Below are positions 53,243 through 62,975 of a DNA stretch of 64,000 nt, in pieces. Under the pieces are notes generated by a model. That model saw only the letters and a program-made list of their open reading frames with translations. It searched no databases and had not been told where the DNA came from. The stretch is from an uncultured Spirochaetia bacterium (GTDB taxonomy: Bacteria > Spirochaetota > Spirochaetia > CAKZLE01). How positions within the stretch are numbered: the stretch's first letter is position 1; every line of letters begins with the position of its first letter. Location: contig CAKZLE010000034.1 in assembly GCA_937125225.1 (NCBI GenBank), positions 1 through 64,000 on the forward strand, in the 5' to 3' direction. The position numbers were made by a program, and so were the translations under genes.

Positions 53243-55333
53243 ATGGCAGAATTCACTAATATGAGAAACATTGGTATCAGTGCACATATCGACTCAGGAA
53301 AGACTACTCTTTCAGAGCGTATTTTGTACTACTGTAACCGAATCCATTCAATCCACGAGGTTCGTGGTAAAGATGGTGTTGGTGCAACCATGGATTCAAT
53401 GGAACTAGAGAAGGAACGTGGAATCACTATTGCTTCAGCAGCAACGAACGTTACTTGGAAAGGTGTTGATATCAACATCATCGATACCCCCGGACACGTT
53501 GACTTCACTATTGAGGTAGAACGATCTTTACGTGTACTTGACGGAGCGATTCTTGTCCTCTGTTCTGTTGGTGGTGTTCAGTCACAATCAATCACTGTAG
53601 ACCGACAGATGAAACGATATAATGTACCTCGTGTCGCATTCATCAATAAGTGTGACAGAACTGGTGCTGATCCATTCAAGGTCACCTCACAGCTTCGAGA
53701 TAAACTCGGACACAATGCGGTCATGATGCAGATCCCAATCGGTCTTGAAGATCGACTTGAGGGTGTTGTTGACCTCATCACAATGAAAGCTGTCTATTTT
53801 GATGGTCCTTCAGGTGACGATGTTCGATACGAAGAGATCCCTGCTGAATTACAAGACCTCGCAGAAGAGAAACGAGAAGTGATGCTTGATGCTATCTCTA
53901 TGTTCTCTGATGAACTGATGGAGGCTATGCTTGAAGGTGAGATCTCAGAAGAGATGATCCATGAAGCTGTTCGAATCGGAACACTTTCGCTTGACCTTAC
54001 ACCTGTCTATATGGGTTCTGCCTATAAGAACAAAGGTGTTCAGTCTCTCATGGATGCGGTCCTCAAGTATCTACCAAATCCAACTGAAGTTGAGAACATC
54101 GCATTGGATCTTGATGCAGATGAGGCTGAGATCAAAGTCTCAGCTGGAAATGAGAAGAAGACTGTCTCTCTTGCATTCAAGCTTGAGGATGGACAGTATG
54201 GTCAGTTGACCTATATTCGAATATATCAGGGTAAGATAAAGAAGGGTGATGAGCTCTACAATACCCGATCACGAAAGAAGTTCAAGGTTGGTCGTCTGAT
54301 CAAGATGCATGCGAGCAGCATGGAAGATATCCTTGAAGCTGGTAGTGGTGACATCGCTGCTCTCTTCGGTGTTGATTGTGCTTCAGGTGATACATTCTGT
54401 CATCCTAGTCTCAACTACTCGATGACTAGTATGTTCGTTCCTAACCCGGTAATCACCTTGGCTATCGATCCAATAGATAAGAAAGCTGCAGATAGTATGG
54501 CTAAGGCCCTTAACCGATTCACCAAAGAGGACCCTACCTTCCGAACCTACGTAGACCCTGAATCAAATCAGACTATCGTACAGGGAATGGGAGAACTTCA
54601 CCTCGAGGTATATATCGAGAGAATGAAGAGAGAATATGGTGCTGAAGTCGAAACTGGACAACCTCAGGTAGCTTACCGAGAGGCAATCAGTAAACGAGCT
54701 GAATTCAACTATACTCATAAGAAACAGACCGGTGGTTCAGGACAGTATGCACGTGTTGCAGGATTCATCGAACCGAACGAAGAAGAAAATTATGAGTTTG
54801 TTAACAAGATCAAGGGAGGATCTATTCCTAACGAATATATCCCATCTTGTGATAAGGGATTCCAGAGTGCTATGGTCAAAGGAACCCTTATTGGTTTCCC
54901 GATCGTAAATGTTCGTGCATCTATTAACGATGGACAGTACCATGCGGTAGACTCTTCAGACCAGGCTTTCCAGACAGCATCATTGAATGCTTTCAGAGAT
55001 GCCTACACTCGAGCGAAACCAATCATTCTCGAACCAATCATGAAAGTAAACGTTGAAGGACCTACAGAGTTCCAGGGAAATATTTTTGCAAGTATTAACC
55101 AGAGACGAGGTATCATCATTAGTTCTGCTGAAGATGGTATGTTCTGTACTGTTGAAGCTGACGTCCCATTAAGTGAGATGTTCGGTTACTCAACTATTCT
55201 TAGATCTCTTACACAGGGTAAGGCTGAATACACTATGGAAGTGAACAAATATGGTAAAGTACCTCAGTCTGTATCTGAAGAGCTGAAGAAGGCCTACGAA
55301 GATAAACGAAAAGCAGAATCTTCAAAGAAATAA
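53243..55333 (+). CDS. fusA: Elongation factor G (spd/mitochondrial-type EF-G1)
   Basis: 696 residues from the ATG with AGAGGA 6 bases before; an ATG five codons earlier overlaps that site. The GTPase motifs are [15 protein letters not shown] (G1), [11 protein letters not shown] (G2), DTPGHVDF (G3) and NKCDRTGAD (G4). The phrase [27 protein letters not shown] and the overall form resemble the spirochaete-planctomycete-delta/mitochondrial EF-G1 group rather than the E. coli group. It catalyses ribosomal translocation. No ribosomal-protein genes are adjacent. Assignment to the spd branch is by eye. Confidence 0.93.
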   Translation: MAEFTNMRNIGISAHIDSGKTTLSERILYYCNRIHSIHEVRGKDGVGATMDSMELEKERGITIASAATNVTWKGVDINIIDTPGHVDFTIEVERSLRVLDGAILVLCSVGGVQSQSITVDRQMKRYNVPRVAFINKCDRTGADPFKVTSQLRDKLGHNAVMMQIPIGLEDRLEGVVDLITMKAVYFDGPSGDDVRYEEIPAELQDLAEEKREVMLDAISMFSDELMEAMLEGEISEEMIHEAVRIGTLSLDLTPVYMGSAYKNKGVQSLMDAVLKYLPNPTEVENIALDLDADEAEIKVSAGNEKKTVSLAFKLEDGQYGQLTYIRIYQGKIKKGDELYNTRSRKKFKVGRLIKMHASSMEDILEAGSGDIAALFGVDCASGDTFCHPSLNYSMTSMFVPNPVITLAIDPIDKKAADSMAKALNRFTKEDPTFRTYVDPESNQTIVQGMGELHLEVYIERMKREYGAEVETGQPQVAYREAISKRAEFNYTHKKQTGGSGQYARVAGFIEPNEEENYEFVNKIKGGSIPNEYIPSCDKGFQSAMVKGTLIGFPIVNVRASINDGQYHAVDSSDQAFQTASLNAFRDAYTRAKPIILEPIMKVNVEGPTEFQGNIFASINQRRGIIISSAEDGMFCTVEADVPLSEMFGYSTILRSLTQGKAEYTMEVNKYGKVPQSVSEELKKAYEDKRKAESSKK

Positions 55334-55346
55334 TCTGTTCACAAGG

Positions 55347-55373
55347 ACTCCGGTATTATTTACCGGGGTTTTC
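55347..55373 (+). terminator. Intrinsic terminator of fusA
   Basis: ACTCCGGTA, TTATT loop, TACCGGGGT, then TTTTC, 13 bases after the stop codon. Confidence 0.88.
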
Positions 55374-55435
55374 GTACAGGTGTATGAGAAGATATGGTAC
55401 AATAAGTTAAGAATAGAGCTGGAGGATAATCTTAT

Positions 55436-56140
55436 ATGATCAGAGCTGAATTGAATAAAAGAAGTCCATTACGGGTATTCGAGAAATCCATACATGGTGG
55501 ATTAGGAAAAGGCAATATTGGTGTCATCGCTTCAAGGCATGGAATTGGAAAGACCGCATGTCTCGTACATATGGCTACAGATAAATTGTTTAGAGATGAG
55601 CATGTGATTCATATCTCATTCTCACAGAATGTAAATCATGTGATTGCATGGTACGAAGATATCTTCAAGGAGATCTCAACAAAGAGAGAGCTTGAAGCTG
55701 CGATGGATGTCCATGACAATATCATCAAGAATCGTGTGATCATGAACTTCAGTCAGGATAATATATCAGTTGAACAGATCATCCGATCATTGAAGACCAT
55801 GATCGAAGATGGTGGATTCAAAGCTGATTCTATCTTCTTTGATGGTTACAAAATGACTACTGTTGAACATGATGCAGTCGAAAGACTCAAAGAATTTGCT
55901 AAGAACATGGATGTTGAACTCTGGTTCAGCGTATCTCCTGTCTTAGATGGTGTTGATTTTGACGAGTATGGTGTTCCTGAGACTCTTGCTAATATCGAGG
56001 ATGTCGTTGATGTTCTTATTGGTATGAAGTATGACGGAGAAGAGATCGTTATGACTGTGGTCAAGGATCATGGAGAAGCTAACCCTTCTCAGATGGCGAT
56101 CAAGTTAGATCCTAAGACTATGCTGATTTCACGATTATAA
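55436..56140 (+). CDS. RecA/KaiC-fold ATPase of unknown role
   Basis: 234 residues. Walker A ASRHGIGKTACLVHMA is near residue 32, and a Walker B-like DSIFFDGYKMTTVEHD near 135. LWFSVSPVLDG near 160 recalls the sensor strand of RecA-like proteins. The opening KSIHGGLGKGNIGVIASRHGIGKT resembles KaiC/DnaB-type RecA folds, but it is a single short domain. I do not know a characterised family. GGAGG lies 11 bases before the ATG; the gene has its own strong terminator and so is probably monocistronic. Confidence 0.72.
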   Translation: MIRAELNKRSPLRVFEKSIHGGLGKGNIGVIASRHGIGKTACLVHMATDKLFRDEHVIHISFSQNVNHVIAWYEDIFKEISTKRELEAAMDVHDNIIKNRVIMNFSQDNISVEQIIRSLKTMIEDGGFKADSIFFDGYKMTTVEHDAVERLKEFAKNMDVELWFSVSPVLDGVDFDEYGVPETLANIEDVVDVLIGMKYDGEEIVMTVVKDHGEANPSQMAIKLDPKTMLISRL

Positions 56141-56178
56141 GTTGATACAGGGCTGAAAAGCCTATAATTATAGAGAGG

Positions 56179-56216
56179 CCGTTGGACTGCTTTTAAAGTG
56201 GTTCGGCGGTTTTTTT
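56179..56216 (+). terminator. Intrinsic terminator of the RecA-fold ATPase gene
   Basis: A long stem with several G-U pairs, CCGTTGGACTGC / GTGGTTCGGCGG, is followed by seven T. It ends at the stop codon of the convergent ispF. Confidence 0.85.
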
Positions 56217-56709
56217 ATACCCACATCTCAGGTGGTTCCTCGGTGAGAAGCACTACTGCATGTGCTTCGATACTCTGGAGTCTGCCGACTGAATCAAGAC
56301 CCTCAGCACTCTTTGCCTTCACTGATACCGAATCAATGTTCATATCTAGTGATTCTGCGATTGTGGTTCTGATTGCTGGCAGAAAATCTGCAAGTCTTGG
56401 TTTCTCGAGTATGACCGTAGCATCAATATTGCCTACGAGCATCCGAGAGGAGCGGATCTTTTCATAGATGATCTGCAGAAGTACGAGGCTATCAGCATTC
56501 TTCCATCTACTATCAGATGGCGGGAAGTGGGTTCCGATATCTCCCAATGCTGCTGCACCAAGAAGTGCATCGATGATCGCATGGAGGAGGACATCCCCGT
56601 CTGAATGCCCATCTTCGCCTAGTGTCGAGGTATCGATCTCGATCCCTCCGAGCATTAGTGCTCTTCCTTCTACGAGGCGGTGTGAATCCCAGCCGTGTCC
56701 GATTCTCAT
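56215..56709 (-). CDS. ispF: 2-C-methyl-D-erythritol 2,4-cyclodiphosphate synthase
   Basis: 164 residues. MRIGHGWDSHRLVEG is the family N-terminus with metal ligands Asp and His. EDGHSDGDVLLHAIIDALLGAAALGDIGTHFPPSD near 32-66 is the signature. It makes the cyclic diphosphate in the MEP route to isoprenoids. It overlaps ispD by 4 bases, and GAAGGAG precedes its ATG. Confidence 0.96.
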   Translation of the reverse strand: MRIGHGWDSHRLVEGRALMLGGIEIDTSTLGEDGHSDGDVLLHAIIDALLGAAALGDIGTHFPPSDSRWKNADSLVLLQIIYEKIRSSRMLVGNIDATVILEKPRLADFLPAIRTTIAESLDMNIDSVSVKAKSAEGLDSVGRLQSIEAHAVVLLTEEPPEMWV

Positions 56710-57392
56710 ACGTGCTCCTTCAAATCAGTCCTGTAGGTGATCTTGAGGTTATCAGGATCTCCTGGAACCACAGCTACGTTACCACCATAATCTGTGTAGA
56801 CCTCTGTATCATCGATATATTGTTTAGCGCTTTTGGATGCCTTTCTATGGGCAGAGAGGATCTGTTCGTATCTGAAGATCTGAGGTGTCTGGATCTCAAC
56901 GATCTTCCCTCTCTCATGATGCTCGGTGATGATGTTGTTCTTATCGATATTCTTCAATGCATTGCGTGAGGGCAGTCCTGGGGCGGCTCCACCGGTCTTA
57001 AGCGCTTCTCTGTAGGTGTTGTCTATCAATTCTGAGGTGATCCATGGACGTGCACCGTCATGGATGATAACCATCTCTGGTGAGTATGGTCTCATAGCCT
57101 CAAGGCCTTTTCTTACTGAGTCTTGACGAGTCTTTCCTCCAGAGATCGGAACTATCTTGCATGTGTTCTCATATTGGAGTGAAAGGGATGAGATATGTTC
57201 AAGCATAAACTTGTCACCTTCAGGGTGAGTTATGATAATCAGTTTGATATAGGGGAGTAAGATACACTGAGATACACATCTATGCAAAGAACTCATACCG
57301 TCGATAGATATGAGCTCTTTTTTCTGTTGCGAATGTGCTGTGTTAAATCTTGTGCTTAAACCAGCAGCAGTTATCAATGCAGCTGCCTGCAT
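56706..57392 (-). CDS. ispD: 2-C-methyl-D-erythritol 4-phosphate cytidylyltransferase
   Basis: 228 residues. AALITAAGLSTRFN is the nucleotide-binding start, followed by KKELISIDGMSSL. GGKTRQDSVRKGLEAM and VIIHDGARPWIT near 108-119 are signature segments. EIQTPQIFRYEQIL near 168 and TDDTEVY-like IDDTEVYTDYGG near 192 complete it. It is weaker than average near the first loop but complete. Middle gene of carD-ispD-ispF, 3 bases after carD. Confidence 0.94.
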   Translation of the reverse strand: MQAAALITAAGLSTRFNTAHSQQKKELISIDGMSSLHRCVSQCILLPYIKLIIITHPEGDKFMLEHISSLSLQYENTCKIVPISGGKTRQDSVRKGLEAMRPYSPEMVIIHDGARPWITSELIDNTYREALKTGGAAPGLPSRNALKNIDKNNIITEHHERGKIVEIQTPQIFRYEQILSAHRKASKSAKQYIDDTEVYTDYGGNVAVVPGDPDNLKITYRTDLKEHV

Positions 57393-57395
57393 GGA

Positions 57396-57920
57396 CTACT
57401 CTGCTTCTAACCGCATGAAGACCATCTTCTCGACCTCTTTCTTAGGCTTTTCGAGTGAGAAGGATATCTCGTCAATAAGAATCTTCATTGCACTGTCAAA
57501 GAGTTTTCTCTCTTGAACAGGTAACTCTTTGATCTTACTTCTGTGGTACAGTGTCTGTACGACAGTTGCGATCGAAGTGACCGTACCTTCCTTGAGAAGG
57601 TCCAGGTTCATCTGGTATCGCATCTTCCAATCGATTGCAACCGGCTCATAGGTACTTGTGATAGTCTCTAAAGCTGCCTTTGCCTCTTTTGGTTTTACGA
57701 TGGCTCGAATCCCTAGCTCATAGGCTTTATCAACGGGGATCATTACTGTCATGTCTGAGATATCGAGATAGATGATATAATAGAGAATCTCGTTGTTTTT
57801 GAATGACTTACTTTGGATATCTTGGACTAGTCCAACCCCTTGAAGAGGATAGACGACATGTTCACCAACTAAGAACTGCTTCTCTGCCGGTGACTTGGTT
57901 TTTTTTTCTGCAGAATTCAT
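57396..57920 (-). CDS. CarD/CdnL-type RNA polymerase-binding regulator
   Basis: 174 residues. The N-terminal Tudor-like RID module begins FLVGEHVVYPLQGVGLVQDI and continues LYYIIYLDISDMTVMIPVDKAYELGIR. An all-helical C-terminal domain follows (about 85-170). CarD-family proteins bind the RNA polymerase beta subunit and stabilise open complexes, often at rRNA promoters. There is no Shine-Dalgarno site. A good promoter ends 6 bases before the ATG, so its own mRNA is probably leaderless. First gene of an operon with ispD and ispF, a common arrangement. Confidence 0.92.
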   Translation of the reverse strand: MNSAEKKTKSPAEKQFLVGEHVVYPLQGVGLVQDIQSKSFKNNEILYYIIYLDISDMTVMIPVDKAYELGIRAIVKPKEAKAALETITSTYEPVAIDWKMRYQMNLDLLKEGTVTSIATVVQTLYHRSKIKELPVQERKLFDSAMKILIDEISFSLEKPKKEVEKMVFMRLEAE

Positions 57921-57926
57921 GGGTTC

Positions 57927-57955
57927 ACTATACTCAATATCATGAGGATAGTCAA
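57927..57955 (-). promoter_or_regulatory. Promoter of carD-ispD-ispF (leaderless start)
   Basis: Minus-strand TTGACT, a 17-base spacer and TATAGT. The -10 box ends 6 bases before the carD ATG, so the expected transcript starts at or beside the A of the start codon. Confidence 0.65.
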
Positions 57956-57970
57956 AGGGTTCCTATTGTC

Positions 57971-57985
57971 GTATACTAAGTATAC
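57971..57985. promoter_or_regulatory. Perfect palindrome directly before malQ
   Basis: GTATACT-A-AGTATAC, a perfect 7-1-7 repeat that ends 1 base before the malQ ATG and contains two TATACT -10-like hexamers. It could be an operator for a sugar regulator or a symmetric promoter core. Confidence 0.45.
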
Positions 57986-57986
57986 T

Positions 57987-59516
57987 ATGAAAAAACTACG
58001 CCAAGCAGGGATTTTATTCCATCCGACATCACTACCTAGCCGCCATGGAATCGGTGATCTCGGTAATAATGCATATACTTTCGTCGACTTTCTTGTATCT
58101 TCTGGGACTAAACTATGGCAGATTCTGCCATTAGGACCTACAGGATACGGGAATTCACCCTATTCAGCACGTTCTACCTTTGCTGGAAACGAGTTGTTGA
58201 TCAGCCTTGACCGCCTCCTAGAGATGGGAATGCTCAGTGAGGAACTCATCGAGACTCACCCCGATTTTCAGGAAGAGACTGTCGAATATGACAGGGTCTA
58301 TAGTTGGAAGATGAGATTACTCAAAAAGGCTGCCCTCGAGTTCCAAACAGTCTCAACTGCAAAGCATATTCAAGCCTTCAGGGAATTCTGTTCTAAACAG
58401 TCTAGATGGCTCGATGACTATGCTCTTTTCATGAGTATCTATGAAGAGTATCAGGATGCGAGATGGTACAGTGTCTGGGCTTCAGATATCGGATTCAGAG
58501 ATCCTGAAGCGATTGCACAGTGGACTGAGAAGAAGGCTGCGGAGATCCTCATCTGGAAGACCCTGCAGTATCTGTTCTTCCTGCAATGGAAAGAGTTGAG
58601 AAGTTATGCCAATGAGAGAGGGATCCAACTTGTTGGGGACATCCCTATCTTCGTTGCATCAGATAGCGTCGATACCTGGTCGAACCTCCATCTATTCAAG
58701 ACTGATGCGAAAGGGGCGTTCTCGGCGATCTCAGGGGTCCCTCCTGATTTCTTCAGTGAGACTGGACAGTTATGGGGTACTCCCGTCTATGACTGGGAGG
58801 TCAATGAGAAAGAGGGCTTCTCCTGGTGGTTAAGCAGGATCGATGCTGCTTTGGACCTTACAGATATAATTAGGATCGACCACTTTAGAGGATTCGCTGC
58901 CTACTGGGAAGTTCCTGCAGGTGAGAAGACTGCGATCAATGGGAGTTGGGTGAAAGCTCCGGGAAAAGAGCTCTTTGAAGCGATTCGTGAACATAGAGGG
59001 GCTATCCCTATCATAGCAGAGGACCTTGGGGTCATGACCCCTGATGTGGAGGAACTGCGAGACAGTAATGGACTACCCGGGATGAAGATCTTTCAGTTCG
59101 CTTTCGATTATCTTGGACCGGGTCTACTCGATCCGGACAATGATTTCCTTCCGCATAACTTTCCCTACAACTGCGTAGCTTATACCGGGACCCATGATAA
59201 TAATACCACCATGGGTTGGTATGAAGACCTTCCTGAGGAGTATCGTGATCTCGTAAGACGATATCTTGCGAGGGGAGATGAGGATATCTCCTGGTCCATG
59301 ATCAGGATGTTGATGAGTTCTGCAGCAAAATATGTGGTGATACCAATGCAGGATCTTCTCAATCTCAATGCCTCTGCACGAATGAACACTCCTGCCACTG
59401 CCGGAGACCATAACTGGAGTTGGAGACTCAGATCCAATGCTCTTAGCGACTTTGTAGCTAGCAGGTTCAAAGATATCGTGGAGATCTATGGACGTGGAGA
59501 GAAGCCAAAGAGTTAG
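57987..59516 (+). CDS. malQ: 4-alpha-glucanotransferase (amylomaltase)
   Basis: 509 residues from an ATG whose product MKKLRQAGILFHPTSLPSRHGIGDLG matches the family start. An upstream ATG adds 15 residues without a ribosome site and overlaps the carD promoter. GH77 motifs are present: IRIDHFRGFAAYWEVPAG near 290 with the nucleophile Asp, IIAEDLGVMTPDVEELRD near 345 with the acid/base Glu, and YTGTHDNNTTMGWY near 395. It transfers glucan chains between maltodextrins, complementing the GH13 glycosidase at 50.5 kb. There is no Shine-Dalgarno site. Confidence 0.93.
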   Translation: MKKLRQAGILFHPTSLPSRHGIGDLGNNAYTFVDFLVSSGTKLWQILPLGPTGYGNSPYSARSTFAGNELLISLDRLLEMGMLSEELIETHPDFQEETVEYDRVYSWKMRLLKKAALEFQTVSTAKHIQAFREFCSKQSRWLDDYALFMSIYEEYQDARWYSVWASDIGFRDPEAIAQWTEKKAAEILIWKTLQYLFFLQWKELRSYANERGIQLVGDIPIFVASDSVDTWSNLHLFKTDAKGAFSAISGVPPDFFSETGQLWGTPVYDWEVNEKEGFSWWLSRIDAALDLTDIIRIDHFRGFAAYWEVPAGEKTAINGSWVKAPGKELFEAIREHRGAIPIIAEDLGVMTPDVEELRDSNGLPGMKIFQFAFDYLGPGLLDPDNDFLPHNFPYNCVAYTGTHDNNTTMGWYEDLPEEYRDLVRRYLARGDEDISWSMIRMLMSSAAKYVVIPMQDLLNLNASARMNTPATAGDHNWSWRLRSNALSDFVASRFKDIVEIYGRGEKPKS

Positions 59517-59519
59517 TGG

Positions 59520-61136
59520 TTAATAGGATCTTAGTGCTGAATCAGTATGGTTGAGACTCATATACTTGAAGGGGTGGATATTCAATAGATTCGGATACCA
59601 CCCTGATACCTGATCACTATCGATGAAATTGACAGATACCCCATGTGCTATAGGGATCACCATCGCTGTATCGAGTAACTGCTGTTCAGCCTCTTTGAAG
59701 ACATCATATCGTTTAGCATCAGTCTCCTGATTCAAAGCCTCTTCGATAAGACTATCATATTGCTCATCATGATACCTGCTTGGATTGAATCCACTGTTCG
59801 AGGTCCAAAGACTCAAGAAGCTGTAGGGATCATAGAAATCTCCGATCCACGTGATATAAGCCATGGCATAGGGAGATTCTTCAGGATTGTCGATATAGAC
59901 AGAGAAGGGGACGACATCGATGATGATCATCATACCGAGCTCTTCACTCCAGACGTCTGTGATGATATCGGTCATCTTCTCAAGTTTTGCATTCGGATAG
60001 ATAGCGATCTCCATAGTGGGGAGACCTTCCCCCTTGGGATAGCCAGCCTTCTCGAGGATCGCAAAGGCCTCATCTGTATCTTTCTGTTCAAACCCGGAGT
60101 TACCATGATAGTTCCTATCCTGAGGCACGAGTGTATCGGTCGTATAGATCGATGCCGATTCCTCCCTGACATCATCCCATGGGATCATCAATGCAAGTGC
60201 TCTTCGTACTTCTGGATCAGCATAGGGGCCTGACGTGGCAGAGAAGTAGAAGAAACTCGTTGAGTATTCTGGGAAGACGGTGACATCATCCTCTTCCATG
60301 AGCATCTGTATGGGGAGATAGGTCTCTGACCAGTGGACAAGACCCTCCGTGAATTCTGATAATAGCTGGATCGATGACTCTCTGAGCTCTATTCTCAAGG
60401 ATTCGAGTTCTACTGAATCTCTATCCCAATAGTAGGGGTTCTTCTCAAGGAGAATCTCATCATCGGACATCTCTTTGATCCTGAAAGCTCCACTGCTGAC
60501 GAAGGTATCTGATCTAAGGATCCTCTGATTATTCAGATTTGCTGGATGCATCGCTGCAAAAGAGTGGTGACAGAGGATATCGAGAAGATAGGGGGAGGGA
60601 GCGTTGAGTTCTAGGGTGAGAGTCTGAAGGTCAAGCAGTCTGATCCCGACATGATCCTCATCAGGATCCACTCCAGTCCTATAGTCTTTTACCCCTGTTA
60701 CCATATCAAGAAGGTTGGAGAGGTCTCCCGGGCTATCTGGATCGAGGAGGTTCATCCAAGAATCTCTATAGGTCTTAGCAGTGATCCTGTCTCCATTGCT
60801 GAAGCGTGCATCGGATCTGATCTTGATGGTCCATAACAGTTTGTCATCCGATTGGATGATCGATGCTGCAGTTCCCGGCCCAGGAGAGAGGGTGACAGGG
60901 TTATAGGATACGATACCCTCTGCAAGAGCTGTGAACAGCTGTGCGGAGTTGATATTCGTTGATTTGTGAATATTGAAGGAGAGGGGTTCTTCGTTCATAT
61001 CGAAAGCGACCACGAGTTCCTGTGCCTCGATGAGAGAATAGGCATCAGTACTTTTCTCTGGTATGAAGGCTGTCAGAGGGGTAGCTATGCATAAAAGGAC
61101 AAGCAAGGTGAACCACCTGTGCGTTCTTCTCATCAA
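59520..61136 (-). CDS. Oligopeptide ABC transporter substrate-binding protein (OppA-like)
   Basis: 538 residues, family 5 extracellular solute-binding protein. It has a signal peptide with RRTHRW and LVLLCIATPLTA before FIPEKS; the lone Cys within the hydrophobic core is not a clear lipobox. LVVAFDMNEEPLSFNIHKSTNINSAQLF is the usual beginning, and a DARFSNGDRITAKTYRDSW segment near 110 is the family signature. It captures peptides (or another solute) in the periplasm. No permease or ATPase genes are adjacent. AAGGAG precedes the ATG. Confidence 0.88.
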   Translation of the reverse strand: MMRRTHRWFTLLVLLCIATPLTAFIPEKSTDAYSLIEAQELVVAFDMNEEPLSFNIHKSTNINSAQLFTALAEGIVSYNPVTLSPGPGTAASIIQSDDKLLWTIKIRSDARFSNGDRITAKTYRDSWMNLLDPDSPGDLSNLLDMVTGVKDYRTGVDPDEDHVGIRLLDLQTLTLELNAPSPYLLDILCHHSFAAMHPANLNNQRILRSDTFVSSGAFRIKEMSDDEILLEKNPYYWDRDSVELESLRIELRESSIQLLSEFTEGLVHWSETYLPIQMLMEEDDVTVFPEYSTSFFYFSATSGPYADPEVRRALALMIPWDDVREESASIYTTDTLVPQDRNYHGNSGFEQKDTDEAFAILEKAGYPKGEGLPTMEIAIYPNAKLEKMTDIITDVWSEELGMMIIIDVVPFSVYIDNPEESPYAMAYITWIGDFYDPYSFLSLWTSNSGFNPSRYHDEQYDSLIEEALNQETDAKRYDVFKEAEQQLLDTAMVIPIAHGVSVNFIDSDQVSGWYPNLLNIHPFKYMSLNHTDSALRSY

Positions 61137-61246
61137 AAAAGGCTCCTTGTGAGAGAAGTATATGCTATTTTCTCTATTGTTGGAAGGGAGAAATGTCGTT
61201 TGACTTGGAGAACTCTTTCACAGTAGGATTACGAAGGAGCTAATAT

Positions 61247-61978
61247 ATGAAGTACAAACTCGAGACGATCCCGGTATGGGATGCGATGCATGAAGATACC
61301 GAATGCCTGTTCTGTTCTCTGATGGAAAAGGCTGAACGACGTTATATAGATTTCTATCTCGGATCTTCAGTAATGAATCCAGAGACGAGGGTGAAAGTCA
61401 ACAGTGTAGGTTTCTGCCCTACCCACTATTCAGCTCTTTCAGAGGAGCCGAAGCCCCAGGGTCTCGCTCTTATTTCCCATACACATCTTCTCGAAACTCA
61501 AAGGGCACTTGGTCCTCTGCAGGATTCCCTCAAACATATCAAGAAGGGTAAGAGAGCTAAGAAGATCATCGAACAGATCAGAGAGGTGTTGAGATCGCGT
61601 GAATCTGGATGTCTTATCTGTGAGAATATGGAGATGACACTACTTCGCTATGCCTATACCTATGTCTTTCTCTGGGGCTCTGAACCCGAGTTCAGAGATG
61701 CTGTGGAGAAATCCAAGGGAATCTGCCTTCACCACTATCCGGTCGTCCTCGATATGGCGTCTCAGGCCCTCGAAGGAGGACAGCAAGAGGAATTCTTAAG
61801 AACTATCGCCTCATCAATGGACAGATGGCTCTCAAAAATGGCCGAAGATGTACATTGGCAGACCCAGATGTACAAATCAGAGAATCGTGATAAGGATTGG
61901 AGGGGAACTCAAGATGCACATAAACGTGCGATCCATCATGAGACCGGCAGTGTACGATTCATCAAGAAAGAGAGCTGA
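61247..61978 (+). CDS. DUF6062 cysteine-rich protein
   Basis: 243 residues. Four Cys/His clusters are spaced along it: CLFCSLME near 21, GFCPTHYSAL near 57, SGCLICENM near 124 and GICLHHYPVV near 162. This repeated C-x2-C then C-x2-HY pattern is that of DUF6062, whose function is unknown; zinc or an iron-sulfur cluster is likely. GAAGGAG lies 7 bases before the ATG. It overlaps the convergent lplA gene by 17 bases. Confidence 0.75.
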   Translation: MKYKLETIPVWDAMHEDTECLFCSLMEKAERRYIDFYLGSSVMNPETRVKVNSVGFCPTHYSALSEEPKPQGLALISHTHLLETQRALGPLQDSLKHIKKGKRAKKIIEQIREVLRSRESGCLICENMEMTLLRYAYTYVFLWGSEPEFRDAVEKSKGICLHHYPVVLDMASQALEGGQQEEFLRTIASSMDRWLSKMAEDVHWQTQMYKSENRDKDWRGTQDAHKRAIHHETGSVRFIKKES

Positions 61979-62975
61979 TACCCTCTATGAGAAAATGTGA
62001 ACATTCAGCGATCTTATCTGCATGTTCCTGCATCTTCTCAGATACCGCATTGAGGGACGAATGAATATCTTGACTGTTGAATCTGATCCCGTGTAGAGCT
62101 TCCATCATAGCCTTCACCATGTCGGGGACAAGAGAGTCTGAGAAGATATGGACCTCTTCGATCTTTCCATGCTTCGTATCAAAATGAAAACTCATCTTTC
62201 CCCAGTCGAAGCGGTGTGAGATCTCATATTCGAACTCTGGTGTCTTTCCGAATCTCCAGTCCCAATCTCTCATCTTATCGTAATAGGAGGTGAGATGGGG
62301 GATCTCTGTGATCGTATCATAGGAGAGCTCTTCGATCTCGCATCTCTCACCATAGGTCTTAAAGAACTCCTCGACGATCTGTGCGGTCAACTCTTCATGG
62401 GTTATATCAGGTTTGTATTCGACAAGGTTTGTCACTCGTGATTTGACGGATTTGATCCCTTTAGCCTTCAGCTTATCCTTGTCTGGAGTGAGGTATTCTC
62501 CCAAACGGGTCATATCGGCATTGATGAGCATCGTCCCATGATGGAAGGCTCGCTCCTTGGAGAGTTTGAAGGCACTTCCTGAGAATTTCCTCTCATCTAC
62601 GATCAGGTCATTCCTGCCTGATGCAGTCGCTTCGATCCCGAGATTCCTCAATGCACCGATGATGATACTGTTATTTCTTTCTTTACTGTATTCAGCCCTG
62701 CTGGACATGAAGGTGAAGTTGGTGTTTCCCAGATCATGGTATACTGCGCCACCACCACTCTGGCGTCTAGCGAGTTTTACCCCATCGTTCTCCATCTGTT
62801 CCAGATTACACTCCTGCCAGGGGTTCTGATACCGACCGATGACTACCGTAGGACTGTTTCTCCAGAGAAAGAGGACATTCTGATTTGGATCCATATCATG
62901 GTAGAGCCAGTCCTCAGTAGCCAGGTTCAGCCAGGGATCGAACTCTTTTGCAAAGAATACTTTAACAGAACTCAT
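61962..62975 (-). CDS. lplA: Lipoate-protein ligase A
   Basis: 337 residues from the ATG with GGAGAG 6 bases before. An open stretch of 73 codons further upstream lacks family similarity and is rejected. SSVKVFFAKEFDPWLNLATEDWL is the E. coli LplA-like N-terminus. RRQSGGGAVYHDLGNTNFTF near 68-87 is the lipoyl-AMP loop, and KDKLKAKGIKSVKSRVTNL near 168 follows, with an accessory C-terminal domain. It activates and attaches lipoate to 2-oxoacid dehydrogenase and glycine cleavage H proteins. Confidence 0.92.
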   Translation of the reverse strand: MSSVKVFFAKEFDPWLNLATEDWLYHDMDPNQNVLFLWRNSPTVVIGRYQNPWQECNLEQMENDGVKLARRQSGGGAVYHDLGNTNFTFMSSRAEYSKERNNSIIIGALRNLGIEATASGRNDLIVDERKFSGSAFKLSKERAFHHGTMLINADMTRLGEYLTPDKDKLKAKGIKSVKSRVTNLVEYKPDITHEELTAQIVEEFFKTYGERCEIEELSYDTITEIPHLTSYYDKMRDWDWRFGKTPEFEYEISHRFDWGKMSFHFDTKHGKIEEVHIFSDSLVPDMVKAMMEALHGIRFNSQDIHSSLNAVSEKMQEHADKIAECSHFLIEGISSLS

